Assembly (NCBI GenBank): GCA_004380135.1
Contig: QXCR01000030.1
Location: forward strand, 1-64,000
From: Stemphylium vesicarium
Taxonomy: Eukaryota; Ascomycota; Dothideomycetes; Pleosporales; Pleosporaceae
Reading direction: 5' to 3'
Length of the DNA stretch: 64,000 bases
Under the pieces are notes generated by a model, which was not told the origin of the DNA, made no database searches, and saw only the letters and a list, made by a program, of their open reading frames with translations. A program made the translations under genes and the position numbers. Shown in pieces: positions 46,675 through 56,544 of this stretch (the first letter of the stretch is position 1; each line of letters opens with the position of its first letter).

Positions 46675-47296
46675 CTAGTGAGTCGCAAAGATGTTGCGTG
46701 TGCGCAAATGGACGGGCGTCTCGCCCTTGGGCGCATCTGGTATCTTCTTCTCCAGGCCCTGCAGATAATGAGCAAACGGAAAAGCGCGGATGCATTTTTA
46801 AACGTACCAGCTTCTCGAATACGCACGCGTTCAGCTTGCGCTCTTCCGATCGGCAGTTCCAAAGTTGCTGATTGTGGTTTTCGAGGCACTGCCAGTGGGT
46901 GCGGAACTGAGTCAAGCAGTTCTCGTTGATGTCCTTGATACTGCCACACCTGTCAGTAGGGGACCTCTCCGATCGTTTCCTGCCGCAATACGCACACGCT
47001 CGCCGCACACCTGGTGACCTTGCGGCCTTCCTTCATGCAGTCAAATTCACCCCGACCGTTCGCCTCGGTCTTGCACATCATGTAGTCATCGTTGTAGTCC
47101 TTGCATCGCGCACCAATAAAGTACGAGGCACTGAGGAGGGGCGCAGAACTGGCTCCGAGCTCTTGGACCTTGGGGATGCTGTCGGGTAGAGGGGTGGTGT
47201 CGATGAGGGCTTGCTGGTTGAACCTGGTGAAATTTAGCCTGCCGAGCTTGCAGCATGTTCCGAGGAGAGAGGTTACCTGGGCTGGCGCGACGACAT
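46675..47296 (-). CDS. NDUFA8: NADH:ubiquinone oxidoreductase subunit NDUFA8 (20.8 kDa, PGIV)
   Basis: Twin-CX9C accessory subunit of respiratory complex I on the intermembrane-space side. Four exons (47296-47277, 47223-46996, 46940-46808, 46758-46675) give 154 residues. The 20-nt first exon starts at MSSRQPR and joins to FNQQALIDTTPLPDSIPKV. The core SAPLLSASYFIGARCKDYN, CMKEGRKVTRCAASVIKDIN and HWQCLENHNQQLWNC carry the paired cysteines. The C-terminus is LEKKIPDAPKGETPVHLRTR. An apparent upstream ATG in another frame (47315) is wrong, because the 53-nt first intron changes frame. It is divergent from NUP54. Confidence 0.93.
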
Positions 47297-47717
47297 CTTG
47301 TGGGCGAGGTGCCAATGGCGGGCTATCTGCTTAGGAATTGAAGGTGATGCTCGTGAGGTCGTCGCGGAAGTCGGCTTGGCGGTTCACTAAAACTGACAGG
47401 GATACCGTCGGCCGTAGCTTGTGCCTGAACCTTTGTCGAGCAAAGACAACAATCTCTCACTTTTCCGCCCACATCTCAAGTCCACTTTGGCACGGGGTTT
47501 CGGATATTTCATCAAGCAATATGCGCGCCGATTGAGTTATATCCTGATCTTTTGCTTCCTCCATCTTTCTGCGAGCCCCCCCTTCGCGTTCCCCAGCGCG
47601 ACCGAAAACAAACAACTGAAGCCCGACAACCCGCGACCTGAAGGCACCACCGTCACTCTTTCACCCCATCCCAAACAGCCGTAAAAGGACGCGCGCACAC
47701 TTCGCATCCCATCCAAC
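47297..47717. promoter_or_regulatory. Compact divergent promoter of NDUFA8 and NUP54
   Basis: Only 421 bases separate the two start codons. The region must contain both transcription starts and 5' leaders. No TATA box stands out. Confidence 0.5.
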
Positions 47718-49112
47718 ATGTCTTTCAGCTTCGGAAACGCGGGTGGTGGAGAGAAGAAGACTGGCACCCTTTTCGGAAGCACCACGGCGCCGGCTGGAGG
47801 TCTCTTCGGTCAACAGCAGCAACAGCAGCAGCCCCAACAGTCGAATGCGACGGGCTCTAGTCTGTTTGGGTCCGCGGCGGCGCCCCAGAACAACAGCAGT
47901 AGCTTGTTCGGATCGGCACAACCGCAGCAGCAACAGAACACAGGCGGCTCTAGTCTCTTTGGCCAGCCCCAGCAACAACAGCCGCAGCAGCAGCAGAATA
48001 CGGGTTCAAGCCTATTCGGGCAACCTCAGCAACAACAGAATGCTGGCTCGAGCCTGTTTGGCCAGCCACAACAGCAACAGCAGCAGTCGCAGCAACAGCC
48101 ACAGCAGCAACAACAACAACAACAACAACAGAACATGGGCAACAGCCTCTTTGGCGCATCGCTTCAACCGGCCCCCATCCTGAACAACGTACAGTCGCAA
48201 AGCATTCAGCAACAGCGCGAAGGTCTACCACAGCTACGACAGTCCTCCGCACAGCCTTTTGCTGGCTCCACCATGAACGGTCACAGGGAGAAGTCGGTCG
48301 TCGAGCAGATACGGATCCTCAACAACAAGTGGGACCCAGAGAACCCCGAATGCGTTTTCCAATACTACTTTTACAACTCGGTCAAGCCGGAAGAAGCGCC
48401 TTTCTACGGGCCGTCGCAGGGCGAAGACGAAAGAAAATGGGAGGAAGCTCTGTCAAAGAAGCCGAGCCCGGGCGCTATTCCAGTGCTTGCGCGCGGCTTT
48501 GAACAAGTCGGAGAGCGCATACGACAGCAAGCCGCCGCCGTCACCGCCCTGCGAACACGTCTACACGAGATCAACAACAGCCTCTCGCTGCTTAAAGATG
48601 CACACGAGCTGACCGTAGCGTCGCGAATCACTGAAGCGAAGCGGAAACACATCGTTTTCACCCAGCGTACACTAGCCCTAGCAACCAAGGTGCAGATCTT
48701 GCGAAACCGGGGATACGTGATGGACCCCCAAGAAGAGGATCTGAAGAAGAAACTCATCGAGCTCGAGAAACAAACGTTCGACCCCGTATTGGGCGGACGA
48801 CAAGAGGAAATCTGGGCGCGCATGTCCAGCGTTCGCGAGCGTGCCCGGATACTACAAGAGGAGACCGAGAAACTAGGCAAGACCATCGACAAGCAGCAGA
48901 ACGGGGAGCTGCTCACAGAGGAAGATCAGAAGGCCCTGGAAAAGGTAAGAATTCATCTTTCAACAGCCACGACGTCACAAGCTAACCATGTGCTCCAGCT
49001 TCTGAAAGACTACGACCGTCAGCTCGAGCACCTCAAGAAGTGGGTCGACGACACGCGAGACGAGTACGAGGAGTGGGAGACATCCAAGCAGGCAAGGCCA
49101 GCGAAGCGATAA
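47718..49112 (+). CDS. NUP54: Nucleoporin Nup54/Nup57 (central channel FG nucleoporin)
   Basis: A subunit of the Nup62/Nsp1 channel complex of the nuclear pore. Two exons (47718-48944, 48999-49112) give 446 residues. Residues 1 to about 155 form an FG domain with GTLFG, GGLFG and repeated SSLFG/NSLFG units between long glutamine runs. The alpha-helical Nup54 domain begins near NNKWDPENPECVFQYYFYNS, includes GFEQVGERIRQQAAAVTALR, and continues as coiled coil to the end. The 54-nt intron 48945-48998 (GTAAGA/CTCCAG) is in frame and free of stops; retention would add 18 residues in the coiled coil. Confidence 0.93.
   Translation: MSFSFGNAGGGEKKTGTLFGSTTAPAGGLFGQQQQQQQPQQSNATGSSLFGSAAAPQNNSSSLFGSAQPQQQQNTGGSSLFGQPQQQQPQQQQNTGSSLFGQPQQQQNAGSSLFGQPQQQQQQSQQQPQQQQQQQQQQNMGNSLFGASLQPAPILNNVQSQSIQQQREGLPQLRQSSAQPFAGSTMNGHREKSVVEQIRILNNKWDPENPECVFQYYFYNSVKPEEAPFYGPSQGEDERKWEEALSKKPSPGAIPVLARGFEQVGERIRQQAAAVTALRTRLHEINNSLSLLKDAHELTVASRITEAKRKHIVFTQRTLALATKVQILRNRGYVMDPQEEDLKKKLIELEKQTFDPVLGGRQEEIWARMSSVRERARILQEETEKLGKTIDKQQNGELLTEEDQKALEKVRIHLSTATTSQANHVLQLLKDYDRQLEHLKKWVDDTRDEYEEWETSKQARPAKR
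48068..48132 (+). repeat. CAG/CAA repeat encoding polyglutamine in NUP54
   Basis: An imperfect run of CAG and CAA codons, interrupted by TCG and CCA, in the FG domain. Shorter runs lie at about 47812-47836 and 47970-47997. Such runs vary in length between strains. Confidence 0.85.
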
Positions 49113-49560
49113 TTGCATGATACACCTTTGCGCTTTTAGCATGTACAATTCACTAGCAATCTGGGGGTTATATTGCAAAAAGTTGGGCGTTGTGAGATAC
49201 CAAGGGCTAGCGGCTGCATGCAAAGGAAGTGATATAATAATCCCAGAATCCCCGCGAGCATTGCTACCATTTCTGTACAACTTTGGCTTTTTGATATTCA
49301 TCTTGGAAAATACCTCGATGTAATGGAAAGTTCTGCATTTAGGATATCATTGTTTCGTGACCATTATGTTTGTTCAGTTTGGGACGTTTCAGGCCCTAGT
49401 ATTGTTACAAGCGCACCCTTCATTGCATGCGCATCTATAATACAGCATCCGGTCCGATTTGTGTTCATGTTGTCCTCGACAAATTTCGTGATTACGGGTA
49501 CGGACGTAAGTCGCGAAGTCATTGTGCCGACAACTACCGCGCATGTGTGTGTGTGGCCGT
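49113..49560. other. Convergent 3' flanks of NUP54 and TOM5
   Basis: No gene is supported. A 104-codon open frame on the plus strand (from 49323) overlaps TOM5 exons on the other strand and has no protein-like features. Confidence 0.45.
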
Positions 49561-49835
49561 TTAGAAGAGCTTGGAGACGTATTCGACGAGATGCGGCGCT
49601 TGTAGTTATTAGCTCAATACTCCTGTTTTTCTCTTAGGATGAGCTCACAAAAGTAAAGCACAACAGCGCTGGCAGCCGTCCACTTGATGTCAGACATAGT
49701 CTGTGCCTCGGCCGCAGCAAGCTCCTGCTTGGATGGTTGTGGTGGTGCTGCATTCGCTGTCAGTCATGATTTCTCCTCTCGCAATGCTTTCTTTCGGTAT
49801 TGCTTCGCAAACCGGGGTGACTGACCTCCGAACAT
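49561..49835 (-). CDS. TOM5: Mitochondrial import receptor subunit Tom5
   Basis: A tail-anchored small subunit of the outer-membrane TOM translocase. Three exons (49835-49826, 49756-49649, 49598-49561) give 51 residues. The first coding exon is only 10 nt. Intron 1 is 69 nt (GTCAGT/TGACAG) and intron 2 is 50 nt (GTGAGC/TACAAG, branch GCTAAT). The protein starts MFG, has an acidic cytosolic helix (PSKQELAAAEAQTMSDIKWT), then a membrane helix, and ends SPHLVEYVSKLF. Start, size, acidic helix and the LYFSP-type end match fungal Tom5. No single open frame reveals it, because both introns break the frame. Confidence 0.87.
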
Positions 49836-51034
49836 TATGGCTGTATAGGTGAATATGGGAGTGTCGTGTGGGAGTTGGTTTGGCTTGGGCGGGTATCGAA
49901 GATGACGTTCACGGTGCGCTTGGACACGCAAAAGTTTGGAGTCGTCGGAGGTTGGGTGTCAGATGTCGCCGACCACGAGCAGTGGTCACGTGGCAACGTG
50001 TCTGCCCATCGCATTGATGGACGTTTTGTTTCTACCCATTACCTTTTCGCGAATATGATCAAGATGAAGTAATCTAAAGCGACCCCTTGGGAATTTTCGC
50101 CCTACGCCAAGAGTGTCATTACTGCTTACATGCGGAGTGAACACGGCTTGGGTGCGGACGGAACATCGACTTCTCGGCTACTGATACTTGACATAGACAT
50201 ATCGCGGCCCGCGGAGTCAGACTGATTCGTGTTGTAGAGTGCCGGTGATTTAACATAGAGTCTTGGGCCGAGCTGCGAAAACGAGAGCGAATGCCGTGAG
50301 ACTGAACTACCTCCACGGCGTTCTCCTGATGACACCGGCCCGTGCACAGTATCGAGCTGTCTTTCTCCTAGCATACACCCCCTGTTTCGGACGCAGATGG
50401 GAATGATGAGTAATTCCCGTGCCGAGCGGGAAGCAAAAGTTAAACGTCTGCGTTTTGTTAATTTATTTGTCTGGTAATGGCGGTGGTGGTCTTGTCGTTT
50501 TGCGCGCCGAGTCTCCAGCACCAAGCTAACGCAGGAGGCAAGACAATAAATGCCACCCACTGCGCGCCAGCAGGTCACCTGCTCACTGTTGTTCGTACAA
50601 CGCAAGAATATCTTCTAGGTTTCTCCTGGTCAAGACCCACATACTTTGGGCGTTGACCTAGAATCTGGGGCCAGCTGAGCGTTATTACCAACCACCCCTC
50701 AAACGACAAACAAGTGTTTCAGATGCCAGAAAGATGGCGTTGACATGCACGCCACATGCTCCGCGGCTCCAAAGCCGGGCTGACCATGCTGCACACCCAG
50801 GCTTGCGTGTACTATTGGTCAGTTGTACGAATCAAATCGATCTTCACTCCGTGAGTCCATATTTGATCGGCCCTATGACACCAACCGCTATGACCGGGTG
50901 CTCCTTTAGATGCAGTCAGCTTCCGCTTCGGTGCATGTATTAATATGCTGTGTACCAGAAGCCCAGCCATCCTTCAACTTTCTTTGGGTTCTTTATTCTC
51001 GTCGCTCGTTGCATTTTCTTCTAATTATTTCAAT
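49836..51034. other. Divergent region between TOM5 and the GH55 glucanase
   Basis: Contains the promoters of both neighbours. Open frames on the minus strand (up to 159 codons, from 50605) show no domain. The 100 bases before the glucanase ATG are T/C-rich, as is usual for secreted-enzyme genes. Confidence 0.4.
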
Positions 51035-53667
51035 ATGTTTGTTTCCACGACATCTGTCGTGCTCGGGTTATACTCTACTTGCGCACTTGCGCTCAACGTT
51101 CGTTACAACAGTGGCTATGCCCACGAATCTTCCAACCTCCCATTTCTTGCTGAGCGCCGCACCCACCCGCATGTGAAGTCTCGCCAATATGACATGCAAG
51201 ACTCGACTTGTGCTCCATACTGGATGGAAGACATCAAGCACCAAGGTGTTGCCAGCTTCAACCCCAACCCAGACAATTACACTGTCTTCAGAAATGTGAA
51301 GTCTTACGGTGCAGTCGGCGACGGAGTCACCGATGACACCGCGGCGATCCAGAAAGCCATGACCGAGGGCAACCGTTGTGGACCCAGCGCCTGCGAGAGC
51401 TCTACTAATACACCCGCTGTCTTGTACTTTCCTGGCGGAACCTACTTGATTTCTAGCAGTATCATTGACTACTACTACACTCAGGTATGGTCACCCAGAC
51501 TTGTTCAACTAAGTACAGCAACTAACTCTTCAAGATTATCGGAAACCCGAACTGTCTGCCTACCATCCTCGCCGCATCCAACTTCTCCTCCACTGGCGGA
51601 TTAGGCTTGATCGATGGCTCTCCTTACCTGGGCAATGGAACTCGACCTGGACGTACTGGCTTTGGACCTACGAACACCTTCTTCCGCCAGATTCGCAACC
51701 TTATCCTCGACACCACTCAACTCCCTGCCAACTTCTCGGCTACTGGAATCCACTGGCCAACTGCACAGACTACCAGCATCCAGAATGTCGTGTTCAACAT
51801 GAATGCTCAACCTGGAACCCTTCACGAAGGTCTTTTCATCGAAGAAGGATCGGGTGGGTTTATGACCGACTTGGTGTTCAATGGAGGAAACAGGGGCTTC
51901 AGGGTCGGTAACCAGCAGTTCACCACCCGCAACCTTACCTTCAACAACGTCGATACTGCTATCGAACAGCTCTGGGACTGGGGATGGACATACAAGTCCG
52001 TCTCCATCAACAACTGCCGTGTCGGAGTGAACGCTTCTGCGGGTGGCCCTTCTGCAGTCAATGTAGGATCCATCACATTCTTCGACAGCGAGATCAACAA
52101 CACCCCGATCGGAATTATTACTTCGAGGACTGACAACTCTGAGCCTGCTGGTGCCGGATCTTTGTACTTGGAGAACGTCAAGCTCGACAACGTGAAGACT
52201 GCTGTTCTTGGACCCAACGGAACCTACCTTGCAGGATCATCTGGCCCTTCGGTAATCGACGCTTGGGCGGATGGGCATCGCTACCTCCCTGAAGGGCCCA
52301 TTCAGGCACGTGGCCATATCGAAGCCACTAAACGGCCTGAATCGTTGGTGGACGCACAGGGAAAGTACTACGAGCGCTCAAAGCCTCAGTACGAAGACGT
52401 TCCTCTGTCCCAGTTCCTCAGTGCTCGTGATCTTGGCGTCACCGGAGATGGCCACACAGATGATACCGTTGCGCTCAACGCCGCCATTTTGAAGGCGAAG
52501 GCAGAAGGCAAGATCCTGTACCTCGATGCAGGTTTCTACAAAGTCACTTCCACCATCTACGTCCCTCCTGGTTCCATCATTGTTGGAGAGGCTCTTGCAT
52601 CCGTCATCCTCTCTTCTGGTCCTTTCTTCAACTCCATGGCCCTCCCCCAGCCCGTCGTCAAGATTGCTCTTCCAGGTGAGCAGGGCCGAGTCGAGATCTC
52701 CGACCTTTTCGTCAGCACCCAAGGCCAGCAAGCCGGTGCCATCCTCTACGAATACAATCTCGGTACTTACGAAGATGAGCCAGCCGGTCTCTGGGACGTG
52801 CACACGCGTATCGGAGGATTCGCTGGATCAGACCTGCAGACTGAGCAGTGCGAGAAGACGCCCGATGTAAAAATCACCGAAGACAACCTGACCGAAGAAT
52901 GCATCGCCGCGTACATGTCCTGGCACGTAACCAAGTTTGCCGCGGGTATCTACATGGAGAACAACTGGCTATGGACGGCCGATCACGATCTCGACGACGC
53001 GCGCAACAACAACACGCAAATCACCATCTACGCGGGTCGCGGTCTGCTGATCGAGAGCACCAACGGAAGAATCTGGCTCTACGGCACAGCAGTCGAACAC
53101 CACGTGCTGTACGAATACCAATTCGTCGACACCCACGACGTCTTCATGGGCCAGATCCAAACGGAAACTGCTTACTATCAGCCCAACCCGGATGCGCTTA
53201 TTCCTTTCCCTGAGAACCCTGCTCTCAGCGATCCGGTCTTCCCATCTACACCGTCTCTTTCTCTTTCCCTCACCACACCCTTGGTCAATGTAACCGCAAC
53301 ATTGGGCTCTACAACAAACACTTCTACCAACTCCACCACACCCTCCAGCCCCAACACAGCATCAGGCTGGGGTCTGCGCATCGTGCGCAGCAACAACATT
53401 TTGGGCTATGGCGTGGGCTTGTACTCCTTCTTCGACAACTACAGCACCGACTGTTCGCAGGAAGGTGCGGGTGCTGTCTGCCAATCTCGCATCATCAGCA
53501 TCGAGGGGGGTCGCAACACGTATGATATCAGCCTCTACAACTTGAACACTGTGGGTAGCACCGAGATGATTACCCGCGATGGTGTCGATTTGGCGAGCAA
53601 TGTCGATAACAACAGTACCTTTGTGGATACTATTAATATCTTCAAGATCGACAGCTTTGGAATGTAA
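51035..53667 (+). CDS. Secreted exo-beta-1,3-glucanase, GH55 family
   Basis: Releases glucose from the ends of beta-1,3-glucans; in fungi such enzymes act on self or foreign cell wall glucan. Exons 51035-51484 and 51535-53667 give 860 residues. A signal peptide (MFVSTTSVVLGLYSTCALA) is followed by a short propeptide-like stretch. Two right-handed beta-helix modules follow. The first opens with FRNVKSYGAVGDGVTDDTAA and the second with SARDLGVTGDGHTDDTVALN, the twin arrangement of GH55. Many NXS/T sites are present. An insertion rich in Ser/Thr/Asn (about residues 720-765) interrupts the second helix. I start at 51035 because it opens the signal peptide; the frame runs upstream to a possible ATG at 50945. 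Confidence 0.93.
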
Positions 53668-54236
53668 AAGGGGGCTGCTGTAGATGCGGGAGAAAGGAAA
53701 GGATGGCGTAGTGTTCGGTTTCTTTTGTATATATTGCGTGTTGTTGTTTTGGGTGGAGAGAGGTAGATTGCACTTACCTCTTGTGGCCTTGACACGATGC
53801 GGTTACATAGACTTGAAGAATCTAAATTTTCTTTGTCATACACACGCATCTGCCTTGGTGACTGGTTGTTGAAATGAGGTGCCGTGCTAACGTAATCCTT
53901 GGGTGATAGATATATTCCCATCCTGGAGCCGGCCGACTGCCGGTGGATAATGTGATAGCCGTGTCATGTTGAACATTATAGAACTTGATTTCTGGGTTCA
54001 ATGACGTAGTAAAAATAGATCAGTTGTTGTAGTGTACAGTACAAGAAACATGGCTAGGACTCATGGCCAACCATCAAGTGTAATCTAACGCCCGCTATGC
54101 ATTCTGTCCATCGAACCCAAAATCGCAGAAATGTAACAGAGTATCCGCAATTAGCTTTTCGATCTGTGTGGGCAACGGACCCAGCGAAAAGCCGACAATG
54201 AAAAGAAAAGTTCCCCCAAGCTAGCAGGATACCAAC
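53668..54236. other. Convergent 3' flanks of the glucanase and IWS1
   Basis: Nothing coding is supported. Polyadenylation sites of both neighbours should lie here. Confidence 0.45.
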
Positions 54237-55706
54237 TCAACGCCTGCCTCCACCACGGCCACCCTTGATCTGCTTCATGATATCCACGTTGGTCGAGCGA
54301 CTTCGTGCATTCTCGTTGAAGACGACATTGCTCTTGGGTGCAATGGTATAGTTGGTTGGGCCAGACTCCATGCGAGCGCGCTGGAAAGCACGAGGAGCTT
54401 CGAGAGCCTTCTTGCGGCTTGCGGCGATGGCGGCTTGGTGGCTGTTGACGGTCCTCTCGCCAGTCCTGACTTGACTAGGGAATTGTTAGCGTGCATATTA
54501 CGAAAGAAGAAGAAGAAGAAGAAGAATAGAACATACGTTGGGTCGTAGTCGGCCTGGGCGAACTCCTTCTTGCGGTAGTCGTCTGTCCGCCTAAGAATGG
54601 GGCGAGTCCAGTCTGTGAAAAGGCGCTCAGCTTGTCGCTTGATGGTCAACTCGGGCTTCTTGCTCTTGATGTAGAACATGATTACCTTGCCGATACCGGA
54701 TGCGACAAGCGTGTCTTTGTTGACAGGTAGCTTCGCCAACGAAGCAAAAAGGTCTTTCTGAATGTCGTACGCGGGAAGACTACCGTCGCTGAGAGGTTCC
54801 AGGAAGAAGCGCACAGACTCTAGCAGGTTCACTTCGGGGTCGACAATGGTATCCCTCAGTGTGTTCTTGTTGAGCAGGGCTGTGACTTCGGGCAAAAGCT
54901 TGAGTTTGTGTCGGGCTGGCTCGTTGCGCTTTCGGCCTTCGTTGTCGGCCTCGGCGGCTTGTGCCATGCGACGACGCATTTCTTCGATCTCTTGGTCGGC
55001 CATCTGCTCAAGGTCGATTCCATCCTTCTTGCGACGGCGGTTCGAGCTGCCCTTGACAATGCTGTCGATCTGGGCGTTCAGGGCTTTCTTCCTGCCTAGA
55101 CGGGGGCATTAGTACATGGTGTGTAGATTCAAGACACAAATACGTACGTTCTTCGGGTGTGAGGTGCTCGTCTGGGTCCCCCTCTGGGCTGGCAGCCCGT
55201 ACTCTGCCTGCCTTCTTGGAACGCTTGCTTCGCCTGTCACCCTCAGCAATGTCTCCATCCTCATCGCCATCCTTGTTCTTCTTTCGGCGCGGCTTGTCTG
55301 CCCTCTTTTTCTTCTTCTTGGGCTCCTCGCCTTCGCCTACAGCGCGCTTGCGCTTGTGTACACCAATCTGCTTGACGTTGTCCTCATCAATGGCTTGCGC
55401 CGGGCGCTCATCGATAGCAACGTTGTTTATATCGAAGTCGCCGAATTGCTCGTCCATCTGGTCATCGTCGAGCGCCTCGGAAAGCACCGACTCGTTGTCT
55501 GACAAACCAGCTTCGATGTCGTCCTGATCGGGCATGTCCCCGGGTCTGTCCTCCGTCACCTCCATATCTTGATCTGGGTCGCCGATTGGAGGGTTTGGGG
55601 TAGCGTTCTCCTCGTCGATCTCTGGGCGAAGGGGGTCGGCAAGATCGTTGCCAGCTTCAGGAAGCGGCGATCGCGAATGCGACTTGGTGAACTCAACGTC
55701 CTCCAT
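54237..55706 (-). CDS. IWS1: Transcription elongation factor Iws1/Spn1
   Basis: A nuclear protein that binds Spt6 and RNA polymerase II and links elongation to mRNA processing and chromatin. Three exons (55706-55148, 55095-54537, 54474-54237) give 451 residues. The N-terminal half is acidic and lysine-rich (blocks of Lys/Arg such as KRKRAVGEGEEPKKKKKRAD). The conserved TFIIS N-terminal-like core includes LLESVRFFLEPLSDGSLPAY, IQKDLFASLAKLPV and ERLFTDWTRPILRR. The tail holds NYTIAPKSNV and ends GGRGGGRR. The 62-nt second intron contains a long TTC repeat on the coding strand. It is divergent from PCF11. Confidence 0.93.
54505..54526. repeat. GAA simple repeat inside the IWS1 second intron
   Basis: About seven GAA units on the plus strand. 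On the IWS1 coding strand this is a TTC run starting close after the donor site (CCAAC|GTATGT). Confidence 0.8.
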
Positions 55707-56544
55707 TTTGTGAATCCAAGTTGGATTTTATCGAGTTTATGGGTTTGATCGGATATCGCCGGAATGTTACAGACGTCCAAAGGGCGATGGTCGCGGTAAA
55801 GGTGGCAGGAGGCGCGAGCGGCGATACAAAGTCACTCTCAAAGGAAAGTTCAAGGGAGCGCGACTGCCCACGACGCGCGGTGATACTTTCAGCCGAGGCC
55901 GGTCTTGGCACGCGCAACCCTGGTACCGAGGCCCGTGCAGCTGGAACCGCGACTTCCTGTCAGAACCCGTAGCCGCTCTTCCACCATTGTTCACTCACCC
56001 TCGCCTGATCACTACCATCAGGCCTGCAACGCCATCTGCCACAGACTCACCACCAGTGTCTTGCACTGAAGTCGCTTTTTGCTACTTCACAACTGAACAG
56101 CTCACGAAACCGCGGCACCCCTTGTCGGACCTCGGCGCCATTGTCGCAGCATCATCTGCGCGTCACTCCGGGCTTTCTTACAGCTCTATAGCAGTCGTGC
56201 ACTGCCGCCATACATTGGCTTGAAGGAGGGAGGACATACAGACAGACAGAAGGAGGATTGCAGTAGCTGGAGGAGAGCGAGTTTGTTACTGCCTAGCTGT
56301 ACCGGCGCGGTTTACACTGCGTCATTTGGCGCGGCCATAGCTAGTATCCAACAAGCACTGTCATTACGTGTGTTCGTCGAGAGCGAGGAAGCATATCGTA
56401 TATCTTGTTCATCTGGCACCGACATCGTCAGCGTTGCGACTTTCCGACCGCAAAGCGAGCCGCTCACCCAGCCCTTTGCGCGCATCTTCCCCCCTAACAC
56501 ATCACATACTCTCCTTCCTCTAACCCAAAGAATACTTGCCCATC
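55707..56544. promoter_or_regulatory. Divergent promoter of IWS1 and PCF11
   Basis: The 838 bases between the two start codons hold both promoters. No additional gene is supported; frames of about 80-115 codons overlap on both strands without recognisable content. Confidence 0.5.

Noticed and set aside
46207..46949. Long minus-strand frames overlapping NDUFA8
   Set aside because: They are out of frame with the conserved complex I exons and run through introns.
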